Assembly: GCA_023229785.1 (NCBI GenBank)
Contig: JALNYV010000001.1
Location: 62,001 to 126,000 of the forward strand
Direction of reading: 5' to 3'
Origin: Candidatus Dojkabacteria bacterium
GTDB lineage: Bacteria > Patescibacteria > Dojkabacteria > SC72
DNA length: 64,000 nucleotides
A program made the position numbers and the translations under genes. The notes beneath the pieces are model-generated. The model was not told the DNA's origin and made no database searches. It saw only the letters and a program-made list of their open reading frames with translations. Below are positions 37,374-46,273 of the stretch, one piece after another. Numbering within the stretch: position 1 is the first letter of the stretch; every line of letters begins with the position of its first letter.

Positions 37374-40300
37374 GGAAAAAGCTCAATGTATTTCTTAGTT
37401 TCATCGTTTGAGACGATTCCATTTCTGAGGCTTATTGTTTTATTTCCACCTTTTTCAGTGACAATTACTTTAACTTGTGTTTCCCCAGGGTTCTCTTTAA
37501 TGAATTTTTTTAGCTGAGTTATCTGTTTTTGTGTATGTTTTTTAGTTATTTTAAAGATAATGCCATCAAATTCGGTACAGAATTTATTCTCATCAATATA
37601 CATTCCTTTCTGGTAGATTATTGATATCTGTCCATCCCTTATATTTACTCTTCCTGCAATCAGCATTGGGATGTTCGGCTTGAACGTGTCTTTAACCTCG
37701 TCGTAGGTTTTAGGAAATACAATAGCATCAACTGCACCAGTCTTATCCTCTAGTGATAGAAAAGCCATTCTTTCCTTATTTTTTGTACTTATTCTTTTTA
37801 CATTGCTAATTAATGCCCCAAGCACGACCATTTCACCACCTTTTTTATTCTTAAGTTCAGTTATTGTGACAACATTTTTACTGGCAAAAAACTCTTTAAG
37901 ATTATTGAGAGGATGTGAACTAAAGTACAAACCGAGTAGGTCCTTCTCCCAGTGAAGAAGCTCATGGGTTGAGGTTTTAATATCCTGAGGAATATCAGTA
38001 AAACTCACTATATTTTCTCCTTTGCCATTGCCAGCGAAAAGATCTATCTGTCCAAGTGCTGCATTTTGTTGAATTTTTTTAGTTTTATCAAGAATTTGAG
38101 GAATAATGGAAATGAGGGCTTTTCTATCTCCAAATTCATCCAATGCTCCAGACATAATTAGATATTCAATTACCTTTTGTCCAAGTTTAGTTTTTACATT
38201 TCTTTGAATTAAATCATCAAGTGACTTATATAATCCATTTTCCTTTCTCTCACTAACTATGGTTTTCATTATATCCTTGCCAATGTTTTTGATTGCGGCA
38301 AGACCAAACCTAATATTCTTCTCATCTTCGACTGTAAAATAATAATCAGATTTGTTTATTGAAGGAGGAAGAACTTCAAAACCCAATCTTGCACACTCCT
38401 CTAAATCTGTTGTAATCCTATCAAAATTGTCTAAATCACCTTCTAATAGTGAAGCCATAAATTCAAGTGGATAATACGCTTTAAGATATGCAGTCCAGTA
38501 AGTAACAGTGGCATACATTGCAGAATGGGCTTTATTAAACCCATAATTTGCGAACTTAACAAGCAGTTCCCAAAGCTCTTCAATTTTAGCTTTGTCAAAA
38601 CCATTTTTAATTGCACCTTCAATAAATACTGGCTTTTCCTTGTTCATTACATCTAGAAGCTTCTTTCCCATTGCTTTTCTGAATGCATCTGCCTGTCCCA
38701 TTGAATAGCCAGCAAGATCAACGGCAATTCTAATCACTTGTTCTTGGTATGTAATCACTCCGTTTGTAAGTCCAAGTATTGGTTCAAGCTCAGGAATTAA
38801 GTACTCTGCCTTCTTCCTACCATGTTTAACTTCTGCATATTCAGGAATAAGCGCCATAGGACCAGGCCTGTAGGCCGCAATGATATAACAAATATCTTCC
38901 ATTGAATCTGGAACAATCAGTCTGATTGTTCGCTTCATTCCTTCACCTTCCATCTGAAATATACCTACTGTCTCACATTTTTTAATAATCTGGAGGGCGT
39001 TGGGATCGTCAGGCTTTAAATGGATTAAATCTAAGTCAATATTTCTGTCTCTTTTTAGCTTTTTTAACGTTGTTCCAATAACATTAAGATTGCGAAGACC
39101 TAAAAAATCAAACTTCAAAAGACCTACCTCTTCAAGTTGCATAAACTCATATTGCGTTATTCCAAGACCCTCATTATGTGCATCTCTTTGTATTGGGACA
39201 TAATCAGTTACAGGGGTAGGAGTAATGACTAAACCACAAGCATGGACTGACACACCTCTTGCAAGCCCTGCTATCTTTCTTGCAATCTCACCCATTCTTT
39301 TAAGCTCGTCTGAGGATTCAATTAACTCTTTAAATTCAGAGTTTGTTTCAATCATGTAATCAATTGGTTTAGACTTACCAAATACTATCAGAACCATCTT
39401 TGAAAGCTTATCTGCAATTGCTAAATCAATCCCAAGAACTCTTGAAACATCCCTTATAGCTTGTCTTGTTTGTAGTTTTCCAAAAGTAATTATCCTTCTT
39501 ACATTCTCTTCACCAAATTTTCCAACTACAAAATCAATCAGCTTATCTCTCTGCTTATCCTCAATATCTAAGTCAAAATCAGGCGCAGATTTTCGCTCAG
39601 GATTTAAAAATCGCTCAAAATATAATCCCCAGCCAATCGGGTCAATGCTTGTAATACCAACACTATATGCCACAACAGAGCCTGTTCCAGAGCCTCTCAT
39701 GCTAACTACAATTCCATTTTCACGACAGTAGTTAACAATCATCTGCATTATCAAGAAATAGTCGTTATATCCCTTGTCATCAATTACAGATAACTCGTAA
39801 TCTATTCTTTCTTTAAGAGATTTAGTAATCTTTTCATAATGTTTTTTAGCTCCATCATAGGTTAACTCTCTCAAGTATGTTTTAGCGTCTTTTCCTTTTG
39901 GAAGTTCATTAAACTTAGGCTCTATTCTTCCGAAAGAAATTTCATAGTTTTCCACCATATCCGAAACTAGTTGTGTATTTTTAATTGCCTCAGGAAGGTC
40001 CTTAAAAAGCTTTTCCATCTCATCGTTACTTTTAACATAGAACTCATTACTTGGAAGTACTCTTCGAGTTGGATCACTTAGTGTTTTTCCGTCTGATATA
40101 CACCATAAAACTTCTTGAACTTCACTATCTTCTTTATTTAAGTAATGGCTATCACAGGTTGCAACAAGTTTTAATTTATATTTCTTTGCTAGTTCTATTA
40201 ATTTAGGATTAATGTTTTCTTGTTCCTCAATACTGTTTCTTTGAATTTCAATAAAGAAATTCTCTTTAAAAACCTCTGAGTATATTTTTAAGTTCTCAAC

Positions 40301-40759
40301 TGCCCTTTTTTCATTTCCTTTCATAAGTTCATTTACAATTGGACCTTGCAAGCAACCAGATAGAGCTATAATTCCTTCACTATATTTCTGTAATGTTTCT
40401 ATATCTACCCTTGGTCGGTAGTAGTAGCCTTCCATATGCCCTGCTGAAACTAGTTTCATGAGGTTTTTATACCCCACAAGGTTTTTAGCTAGAAGCGTCA
40501 TGTGGTACATATGGTTATCAATTCCATGCTCTTTATCAAATCTGCTCCTCGGGGCAATATATATCTCGCAGCCAAGTATTGGTTTAAGTTCAGCCTTCTT
40601 CATTTCAGTGAAAAATTTGAAAACGCCATACATACTTCCGTGGTCAGTTATTGCACAAGAAGTCATACCTAGTTCTTTAATTTTGGCAACAAGCGTTGGA
40701 ATTCTATTTACTCCATCAAGGAGACTGTATTCGGTATGTACATGAAGGTGTGTAAACAT
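37367..40759 (-). CDS. dnaE: DNA polymerase III alpha subunit
   Basis: 1130 residues. The PHP domain opens the protein (MFTHLHVHTEYSLLDG), with further His/Asp residues in ITDHGSMYGVF. The polymerase catalytic site is APDFDLDIED, preceded by RGSGTGSVVAYSVGI. Later come the tandem HhH, and an OB domain (MVVLGALISNVKRISTKNKE) near residues 985-1050, so it is a DnaE1-type replicative polymerase. It starts divergently from the murein-hydrolase gene, with 51 bp between the two start codons. Confidence 0.98.
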   Translation of the reverse strand: MFTHLHVHTEYSLLDGVNRIPTLVAKIKELGMTSCAITDHGSMYGVFKFFTEMKKAELKPILGCEIYIAPRSRFDKEHGIDNHMYHMTLLAKNLVGYKNLMKLVSAGHMEGYYYRPRVDIETLQKYSEGIIALSGCLQGPIVNELMKGNEKRAVENLKIYSEVFKENFFIEIQRNSIEEQENINPKLIELAKKYKLKLVATCDSHYLNKEDSEVQEVLWCISDGKTLSDPTRRVLPSNEFYVKSNDEMEKLFKDLPEAIKNTQLVSDMVENYEISFGRIEPKFNELPKGKDAKTYLRELTYDGAKKHYEKITKSLKERIDYELSVIDDKGYNDYFLIMQMIVNYCRENGIVVSMRGSGTGSVVAYSVGITSIDPIGWGLYFERFLNPERKSAPDFDLDIEDKQRDKLIDFVVGKFGEENVRRIITFGKLQTRQAIRDVSRVLGIDLAIADKLSKMVLIVFGKSKPIDYMIETNSEFKELIESSDELKRMGEIARKIAGLARGVSVHACGLVITPTPVTDYVPIQRDAHNEGLGITQYEFMQLEEVGLLKFDFLGLRNLNVIGTTLKKLKRDRNIDLDLIHLKPDDPNALQIIKKCETVGIFQMEGEGMKRTIRLIVPDSMEDICYIIAAYRPGPMALIPEYAEVKHGRKKAEYLIPELEPILGLTNGVITYQEQVIRIAVDLAGYSMGQADAFRKAMGKKLLDVMNKEKPVFIEGAIKNGFDKAKIEELWELLVKFANYGFNKAHSAMYATVTYWTAYLKAYYPLEFMASLLEGDLDNFDRITTDLEECARLGFEVLPPSINKSDYYFTVEDEKNIRFGLAAIKNIGKDIMKTIVSERKENGLYKSLDDLIQRNVKTKLGQKVIEYLIMSGALDEFGDRKALISIIPQILDKTKKIQQNAALGQIDLFAGNGKGENIVSFTDIPQDIKTSTHELLHWEKDLLGLYFSSHPLNNLKEFFASKNVVTITELKNKKGGEMVVLGALISNVKRISTKNKERMAFLSLEDKTGAVDAIVFPKTYDEVKDTFKPNIPMLIAGRVNIRDGQISIIYQKGMYIDENKFCTEFDGIIFKITKKHTQKQITQLKKFIKENPGETQVKVIVTEKGGNKTISLRNGIVSNDETKKYIELFPC

Positions 40760-40796
40760 TGTTTCATTTTAATTTCATATTGCGCATTTGTAAATC

Positions 40797-40805
40797 TGAT
40801 ATACT
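40797..40805 (+). promoter_or_regulatory. Extended -10 (TGATATACT) of a leaderless gene
   Basis: TG-A-TATACT ends 5 bp before the ATG at 40811, so transcription should start at or next to the start codon. The 51-bp spacer to dnaE holds no Shine-Dalgarno-like sequence. Confidence 0.6.
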
Positions 40806-40810
40806 GAATT

Positions 40811-41506
40811 ATGCAAAAAGATATTCTAAGCAAGAACAGAAAGAAAAGAATTGCCCTTACTTTGGTATCTATTCTAGCTATAGCATTACTCTATATAACA
40901 TTCCGACTTACTGTTGGAGGATACATCATCGAGAGAATAAATAGATATATTAGTAATTCTTTCTCAAAATCCTCGGGTACTGCACTATCTGAGATATCAA
41001 TTGCAAATAACTCAATATATGACCAAAAATCATCATTAACAGCTGTTGGTAATCTCCAACTAACTGGAACAACAGGAATTGAAACAACGAACCCTAAGAT
41101 TATTGCGATGGAGAAATTTCTAATCGACTATAACTCTCCAATGTATCCATATGCTAAAAATTTTGTTCTACAGGCGCAGAAATATAGACTGGATTGGAGA
41201 TTAGTAGCGTCAATTTCTGGAGTAGAAAGTGGATTTGGAACAGTAGTTCCTGGAAAGGTGAATAATGCTTGGGGGTGGAAAGGTGGTCCAAACGGCACGT
41301 ATAGTGAGTTTTCTACTTGGGGAGATGGTATTACTACAGTCACACAAGGGCTTGCCAACGGTTATGGAATAACGCTAACACCATTTGATATAGAAGTTAG
41401 CTATTGTCCTCCTTGTCACGCAAATCCTACGCACTCATGGGCAAACGGTGTCGTGAAATATATGAACGAGCTTAGCTACTATTTAAGTAATCTTGATAAT
41501 ATATAA
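40811..41506 (+). CDS. Membrane-anchored murein hydrolase (lysozyme/glucosaminidase-like)
   Basis: 231 residues: basic N-terminus and helix (ALTLVSILAIALLYITFRL), a Ser-rich linker, then a domain of about 130 residues with LDWRLVASISGVESGFG, NNAWGWKGG and GDGITTVTQGLANGYG. The Glu in VESGFG is the probable catalytic acid; the 'NAWGWxG' motif is characteristic of a glucosaminidase/transglycosylase-like family often seen in CPR genomes. A C-terminal CPPCH motif is extra and could bind metal or form a disulfide. A second, smaller copy lies at 49154-49750. It probably trims or remodels the wall, or attacks a host wall. Confidence 0.85.
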   Translation: MQKDILSKNRKKRIALTLVSILAIALLYITFRLTVGGYIIERINRYISNSFSKSSGTALSEISIANNSIYDQKSSLTAVGNLQLTGTTGIETTNPKIIAMEKFLIDYNSPMYPYAKNFVLQAQKYRLDWRLVASISGVESGFGTVVPGKVNNAWGWKGGPNGTYSEFSTWGDGITTVTQGLANGYGITLTPFDIEVSYCPPCHANPTHSWANGVVKYMNELSYYLSNLDNI

Positions 41507-41514
41507 ATTAGAGT

Positions 41515-41520
41515 TATACT
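41515..41520 (+). promoter_or_regulatory. -10 element of the YggT-family gene
   Basis: TATACT ends 6 bp before the ATG at 41527, again pointing to a leaderless transcript. Confidence 0.5.
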
Positions 41521-41526
41521 AATGTC

Positions 41527-41817
41527 ATGTTCAAAATAATAGCAAAGATTGGGTATACAGTTTTAGTTTTAATTGAGGCGACAATCATTTCTAGAATTGT
41601 AATATTGGTTTTAAATGCAAATACAAGCAATAAGATTATCGGATATATATTAAGTATCAGCTCTCAACTAATAAGCCCGTTTAAAGGCATATTAAACAGT
41701 GAATTTCTACAAATTGGCGGAGTGAGCCTCGAACTCACCTCAGTTGTTGCTTTATTTTTCTATATGATTCTGGCATTTATTGCCATAGAAATAATAAAAG
41801 CCTTTAGTAACAGCTAA
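41527..41817 (+). CDS. YggT-family membrane protein
   Basis: 96 residues with two helices (about 6-30 and 68-92) separated by the conserved loop SSQLISPFKGIL-x-G, in which an 'I-x-P-x-(R/K)' segment follows the first helix; the second helix starts after DLTSVVALFFY-like residues (LELTSVVALFFYMIL). This fits half of a YggT repeat. YggT proteins are linked to cell division, wall synthesis or osmotic response, but no biochemical activity is fixed. Own -10 at 41515-41520. Confidence 0.8.
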   Translation: MFKIIAKIGYTVLVLIEATIISRIVILVLNANTSNKIIGYILSISSQLISPFKGILNSEFLQIGGVSLELTSVVALFFYMILAFIAIEIIKAFSNS

Positions 41818-41828
41818 ATTGAATGTGA

Positions 41829-41834
41829 TATAAT
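41829..41834 (+). promoter_or_regulatory. -10 element (TG-A-TATAAT) of the GPI-like cupin gene
   Basis: A consensus extended -10 ends 5 bp before the ATG at 41840. Confidence 0.6.
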
Positions 41835-41839
41835 ATCAC

Positions 41840-42571
41840 ATGGCAAAAATTGATTTACGAAAATCATCTGGAATCTCTCTATATTACGATAACGAACAAT
41901 TAACAACCTCTGACGTCACTTTTGGTAATGTACAGACATATCATATTGATAGGTTGAGGTCTCAACTGCTTAATAATGATGTGACATGCCCTGATATATT
42001 TTTTCACAAATACACAAATCTTGATCATGAGGGAATATATAAAGATAAAAAGCTATCACTTAATGCATATGTTGTAATGCCAAACCTTGCGGGTATTGAA
42101 TATGTTAAAACAAAAGCAAATGTTTTAATTAGCTACCCTAGGATGATTGAAATTGTCTACGGAGGTGGAATTGCATTAATGCAAAGCTTTATTAATGATA
42201 TTAAAGGAGATATCATTGTTGCTACAGTTAAAAAAGGACAAAAGATAATCGTACCGCCAAACTATGAGTTTTCCATTTCAAATACCAAAATCTCTCCATT
42301 AATTTTTCTCGAATTTATGGTTTATGGAAAACAAACTATCGATATCCTTGATGATATTAACGGTATGTCATATTATGTTATTCGTAAGAACGCAAAGCAG
42401 GAGATTGTTAGAAATCCTGAGTACAGAATGGCCCAAAGACCTAGAAAAGTGAATTGGGAAAAGACTTTATCTGAAAGAAGTATTACATCTAAGACACCTT
42501 TAATAAAACAGATATTAAGAAAATATGAAAAATTTGATTGGTTATTTGCTCCTAACTCTATTTCTATTTAG
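41840..42571 (+). CDS. Cupin protein related to archaeal-type glucose-6-phosphate isomerase, metal ligands lost
   Basis: 243 residues. The layout LAGIEYVKTKA...EIVYGGGIALMQ...IIVPPNYEFSISNT...IVRNPEYR follows cupin-type phosphoglucose isomerases of Pyrococcus kind (EYYMTKGHFH...AEVYLALKGKGGMLLQ...VPPYWAHRTINT...KDNPKW). At the positions of the metal-binding His residues the present protein reads TKANVL instead of TKGHFH, and F instead of the third His; only the Glu of the ligand set appears kept. I therefore infer a non-metal or non-catalytic descendant, perhaps a sugar-phosphate sensor. The next gene starts inside this one (47-bp overlap). Confidence 0.72.
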   Translation: MAKIDLRKSSGISLYYDNEQLTTSDVTFGNVQTYHIDRLRSQLLNNDVTCPDIFFHKYTNLDHEGIYKDKKLSLNAYVVMPNLAGIEYVKTKANVLISYPRMIEIVYGGGIALMQSFINDIKGDIIVATVKKGQKIIVPPNYEFSISNTKISPLIFLEFMVYGKQTIDILDDINGMSYYVIRKNAKQEIVRNPEYRMAQRPRKVNWEKTLSERSITSKTPLIKQILRKYEKFDWLFAPNSISI

Positions 42572-44228
42572 TTTTTTTTCAACTACTTCTTTTGCAAAGA
42601 GCAATATTAGCTCCTCGGCCGATGTGCGATACACAATAGATACAAAGGGTGTTCAGACTGCATCAGTAATAATTTCAATAAAAAACAAGGGTAGTCTTCC
42701 TGCAGTAATTAATTCTTATTCAATCTTTATCCCTTTCTCGCAAATAAGTAACATTAAAGTCGGAAACAAGAGCATCAATGTACCTTTTTCGACATATACA
42801 ACAACTTCAGGAAAGCGAATTACTGTTAGATTTAATAACAAGGTTGTAGATTCAAAAAGTAGCTATCAATTTACAATTTCTTTTAACACTAAATTTGATT
42901 TAGATTCAAACTGGGGATATTTAAAGCTTCCAATTAAATTTGGAGACCTAAATATCAATAAAATAATCGTCACATATCCTGAAAAAAATCCAAAACCTGC
43001 GTATATTAGTGAAACAAATTCAAAGGTAACTACAGCATCTGGAAATAACGTCATCACTATTACTAATCAGATGAATCCATATCTTTCAATTTTATTTGGC
43101 GTGAAACCAACTTATAGTTTTAAACTGAAAAAGAATTACATTAATTATGCTTCAACTAATGAAATCTATGACCTAATTCTTCCGAGCTCAATTGATGAAC
43201 AAAATTTTGTTATAGAAGGGGTTACCCCTACTCCAGAGTATATTAAAAGTGATAATGACGGAAATATAATCTTAGGATTCAAAGTTGAAGCTCAAAAACA
43301 GATAAATATCAATATAAACGGATATATTGTAAAAGATACCCGTATAAAAACACATATTGACCGGGTAACTGATGACGATATTGGGTATTGGACATTAGCT
43401 GATTCTAAAGAAATAGCCAGAGTTAAGGCGTATATCTCTTCACATAAATATGAAAAAGACATTCCAACAGGGTTAACACATTACATTATTGATAATTTCG
43501 AAATTGAAAAACTAAATAGTACAAGTCTAGAAAATGTGCTTAGAGGGGGAATTAATGTTGCAATAAATAGAAAATCAAATGCTATTGTAGAAGACTTCGC
43601 TGACTGCTTGATTGCATACCTGCGATATTACGGCTTTCAAGCGAGAATGGTTATTGGATATATTCCTTCTTCCTCAATATACTCACAAACTGGGTTTTTT
43701 AGTAGTTGGGTAGAATATTATGATAAATCAAAGGCAGAATGGGTGTTACTAGACCCGGCAGCTGTTGATTTCAATAAGATGAGTGGAAAGGTAAGTCAAA
43801 ATGATCGTATTCCGTTCATTCTCAGAGAAACAAACCCTATTACTCCAAAATTGCAATATTTCAAAAGTGATGAGATAAGTATAAATCCAACTTCAGAAAC
43901 AAAGGCAGCTCTATTTAAATATTCAATTGTGGGAAATACTGTTAAAAACACCGGGAATGTAATTATATCTGTTAAAACAGAGGAGAAAACAGTATTTCTA
44001 CTTCCTGGTAGTAGCTTGGAAATAATCACATATAATGAAAATATTATAGTTTCAGATCTAGTAAACAGAAACATTAATGAGAAGATTGAAGTCACTACTG
44101 ATAACTCAAAAACAAATAGTACAATATTTTCAGAACTAATTCTTTTCACAACTTTCTCAGCTAGCCTACTTTTACTTTCTTTTATATATAGTAGAATTAG
44201 AAAGAAATGGAAATCGACACATCGATAA
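42525..44228 (+). CDS. Exported transglutaminase-fold protein, probable pseudoenzyme, C-terminal membrane anchor
   Basis: 567 residues: signal peptide (MKNLIGYLLLTLFLFSFFS, then TTSFAKS), about 270 residues of beta-rich domains, a transglutaminase-like core near 305-425, a second beta region and a C-terminal helix (LILFTTFSASLLLLSFIYS). The core reads IVEDFADCLIAYLRYYGFQA, then RMVIGY and SSWVEYYD...WVLLDPAA, matching the fold GVCRDFAxLxxALLRxxGIPAR...HAWVEVY...WxxxDPT. At the catalytic positions Cys becomes Val, His becomes Ser, and only Asp stays, so catalysis is unlikely; a nearby Cys is offset by six. A peptidoglycan or peptide-binding role is possible. It starts within the preceding gene and heads a four-gene run. 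Confidence 0.85.
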   Translation: MKNLIGYLLLTLFLFSFFSTTSFAKSNISSSADVRYTIDTKGVQTASVIISIKNKGSLPAVINSYSIFIPFSQISNIKVGNKSINVPFSTYTTTSGKRITVRFNNKVVDSKSSYQFTISFNTKFDLDSNWGYLKLPIKFGDLNINKIIVTYPEKNPKPAYISETNSKVTTASGNNVITITNQMNPYLSILFGVKPTYSFKLKKNYINYASTNEIYDLILPSSIDEQNFVIEGVTPTPEYIKSDNDGNIILGFKVEAQKQINININGYIVKDTRIKTHIDRVTDDDIGYWTLADSKEIARVKAYISSHKYEKDIPTGLTHYIIDNFEIEKLNSTSLENVLRGGINVAINRKSNAIVEDFADCLIAYLRYYGFQARMVIGYIPSSSIYSQTGFFSSWVEYYDKSKAEWVLLDPAAVDFNKMSGKVSQNDRIPFILRETNPITPKLQYFKSDEISINPTSETKAALFKYSIVGNTVKNTGNVIISVKTEEKTVFLLPGSSLEIITYNENIIVSDLVNRNINEKIEVTTDNSKTNSTIFSELILFTTFSASLLLLSFIYSRIRKKWKSTHR

Positions 44229-44629
44229 TAATAACAATTGGAACCCTCATTTTCTTACTCCTTCTATTTATTCTTGCATTTAAAAACAGTGGAAAGGTAT
44301 CAAAAGATGAAAGACTAAAGATATATAAACAGCTGGACGATATCAAGTTCAGTATGACTTTAAACAGCTCTGCTGGAAACAGGGATGGGTTTGTAAGACT
44401 TGACGCACTTTTATCAAAAGCCCTACAAATTCGATATAAAAATAGTGATTTATGCGGAGACAACCTCAAAAGGTGTAAGAATCTTTTTTCAAAAAAGTTC
44501 TATGAGAAGATGTGGTATTATCACAAGCTAAGAAACCAAATTGTTCATGAAAATATTGAGATTAATGATAAAGATGCTGTAAATGGATATAGTGTATACT
44601 CAGAAGTGATTATTAAATTATTAAAATAG
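44207..44629 (+). CDS. Membrane protein with HEPN-like helical domain
   Basis: 140 residues: an N-terminal helix (SIIITIGTLIFLLLLFILAF) and a cytoplasmic helical domain. The domain ends in a segment YHKLRNQIVHENIEI, with the R-x4-H motif of HEPN domains (Arg-Asn-Gln-Ile-Val-His). Soluble relatives of this segment, with LRN-x-x-x-H, are frequent unnamed proteins in CPR genomes. HEPN motifs can mark ribonucleases but also inactive adaptors; nothing here decides which. It overlaps the transglutaminase-like gene by 22 bp and is followed by two more envelope genes. Confidence 0.65.
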   Translation: MEIDTSIIITIGTLIFLLLLFILAFKNSGKVSKDERLKIYKQLDDIKFSMTLNSSAGNRDGFVRLDALLSKALQIRYKNSDLCGDNLKRCKNLFSKKFYEKMWYYHKLRNQIVHENIEINDKDAVNGYSVYSEVIIKLLK

Positions 44630-44631
44630 AA

Positions 44632-45198
44632 ATGAAAAAAATATTTATAACATTAATATCTCTCTTTCTTATCTATTCAAATTCCTCACCGATGTTTGCA
44701 CAAGAGCTAGCTACTACAAGTACAAGTGCAAACAAGATTGAGGTCGAGAGCTTTTTAGAGTCTCAGTCGGTTTGGAACAAAAGGATACCAATTATTGTCA
44801 AATTTAGGACAAATTTTGACAGCAACAATGTAGAAATAACTTGGGATACACCAAGTGGAATCAGTGTTACAAGTAACCAAGAAAAGTTTTTAACAGTTGT
44901 GGCAAATCAAACATATACATATACTGGATATATAACACCAATAAATCCTGGGAGTTATTCTATCTCTTCAAATGTAATTGCTTGGCAATATAATACAAAT
45001 TACACCTCCTCAAGTCCTTTAACCTTAAAAATTAGCGATAATCTACTTGTTGACCCTCTTCCTGCTGATTACACAGGAATGGTTGTTTTAAAATATGCTA
45101 TTTTCACTATCGGTGGAGGGCTTATTCTCTTTGGTCTGTTTTTCATTGTTAAAAAATTCTCAAAAGTATTCATCAAATGGTTAAGACCTCCTCTATAA
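44632..45198 (+). CDS. Exported Ig-like protein with C-terminal membrane anchor
   Basis: 188 residues: signal peptide (MKKIFITLISLFLIYSNSS, cut near FAQ-E), a single beta-sandwich of about 110 residues (NNVEITWDTPSGISVTSN, TYTYTGYITPINPG), then a helix (LKYAIFTIGGGLILFGLFFI) and a basic tail. It looks like an adhesin- or BatD-like domain anchored to the membrane. Stays 2 bp after the HEPN-like gene; overlaps the next gene by 22 bp. Function unknown. Confidence 0.72.
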   Translation: MKKIFITLISLFLIYSNSSPMFAQELATTSTSANKIEVESFLESQSVWNKRIPIIVKFRTNFDSNNVEITWDTPSGISVTSNQEKFLTVVANQTYTYTGYITPINPGSYSISSNVIAWQYNTNYTSSSPLTLKISDNLLVDPLPADYTGMVVLKYAIFTIGGGLILFGLFFIVKKFSKVFIKWLRPPL

Positions 45199-45935
45199 AA
45201 TTTCTACATCCTCTTCTTCCAATAGTCTTAGGGGCTGTTTTTACACTTTGTATCTCTCTTCTTTGGTACCTCATACTTCTTAAATCAAATACTGTTGCAT
45301 TTGATACTTATCAAAGCTCTCATGAAGAAATGTTTCTTACATATATATCAAACATTGAGGAGTTTAACTCCAATATTTCTAATGCAAACAAAATAACAAA
45401 CGTAAAAGAGTTTAGAAAGGCATATCTTAATCTTCAAGCTGACTGGGAAACGATAAGTAATCATCTAAATCAAATCACAACACTAGATAATTCAGAAAAC
45501 AAAAAGCTTTTACCAAAATGGGCAAAAGATGTCATCGGTAATAATTTTAGTATTATTGGATATGAAAGGGCAAAATTAGACAATGTTAAAACACGTATCG
45601 ATAACAAACTTCTATATACAAACATATATTTAGATATTTCAGACATATATACGGCATTTGCAAAAATTTCAACAACAAAACGTGATGCAAAATCGCAAGC
45701 AAGCATTAACACTTGTGAATCACTTCTTAATACTTTAAAAACTAACTCGGTTTTCAATACCCTTTTTTATTCTAAAGAGTATGTTGCGAAATTAAGTAGC
45801 TACCTTTTAACTGAAAAAGAGTACCAACAAGGTAGTACAAGATACTCAGCAAATACATTACTTAAATTGAAAAATGGCATATACCAAATACAAGGGGAGA
45901 TAATTAAAGAGATTGAAAGAGAAATAAACAGGTAA
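45177..45935 (+). CDS. Single-pass membrane protein with helical external domain, unknown
   Basis: 252 residues: helix at about 12-36 (LPIVLGAVFTLCISLLWYLI), then about 210 residues that are strongly helical (KITNVKEFRKAYLNLQADWE and later segments), probably a bundle facing outward. No Cys outside the helix except one in SINTCESLLN. No family recognised. It is the last gene of the run starting at 42525 and ends 2 bp from the convergent XRE-family gene. Confidence 0.65.
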   Translation: MVKTSSIKFLHPLLPIVLGAVFTLCISLLWYLILLKSNTVAFDTYQSSHEEMFLTYISNIEEFNSNISNANKITNVKEFRKAYLNLQADWETISNHLNQITTLDNSENKKLLPKWAKDVIGNNFSIIGYERAKLDNVKTRIDNKLLYTNIYLDISDIYTAFAKISTTKRDAKSQASINTCESLLNTLKTNSVFNTLFYSKEYVAKLSSYLLTEKEYQQGSTRYSANTLLKLKNGIYQIQGEIIKEIEREINR

Positions 45936-45937
45936 GA

Positions 45938-46237
45938 TTACTTTGCACGAGCCTTAAGAGAGTTAACTTCTGCAACAACCTTTTCGAGAGCCTTCTCTAT
46001 TCTTGAAACTGCATCGGCACAGTTAATAGTATCTTGATCATTTGTTACAAAGTATGAAATATCTCTATCTAATTCTTTTGAGATTCTGAAGAGAGTGTCA
46101 AGTGGAGGGAAGGTTCTACCGCTTTCATAGGCACTTATTGCCTTATCAGATAGCCCAAGCATAAGCCCCAACTTCTTTTGGGAAATTCCATTTTCTTCTC
46201 TTGCCTTTCTTATTCTTTCACCTACCATCTTTAACAT
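45938..46237 (-). CDS. XRE-family helix-turn-helix regulator
   Basis: 99 residues. The HTH_3 domain fills residues 4-62: GERIRKAREENGISQKKLGL, MLGLSDKAISAYESGRTFPP and DTLFRISKELDRDISYF. A short helical tail (VEKVVAEVNSLKARAK-like) could dimerise. No toxin gene is next to it, so it is probably a free-standing regulator. A consensus TATAAT (minus strand, 46244-46249) ends 6 bp before the ATG, so the mRNA is probably leaderless. Confidence 0.92.
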   Translation of the reverse strand: MLKMVGERIRKAREENGISQKKLGLMLGLSDKAISAYESGRTFPPLDTLFRISKELDRDISYFVTNDQDTINCADAVSRIEKALEKVVAEVNSLKARAK

Positions 46238-46243
46238 GATTGG

Positions 46244-46249
46244 ATTATA
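46244..46249 (-). promoter_or_regulatory. -10 element (TG-A-TATAAT) of the XRE gene
   Basis: Minus-strand TATAAT preceded by TG-A, ending 6 bp before the ATG at 46237. Confidence 0.6.
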
Positions 46250-46273
46250 TCATTTAAATATTTGAATACAACT

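Noticed and set aside
44207..44629. HEPN-MNT toxin module
   Set aside because: No nucleotidyltransferase partner is adjacent, and the domain is attached to a membrane helix in an envelope gene run.
45938..46237. XRE regulator as antitoxin of a toxin-antitoxin pair
   Set aside because: No small toxin-like gene is adjacent on the same strand; the neighbours are a convergent membrane protein and a coiled-coil protein with its own promoter.
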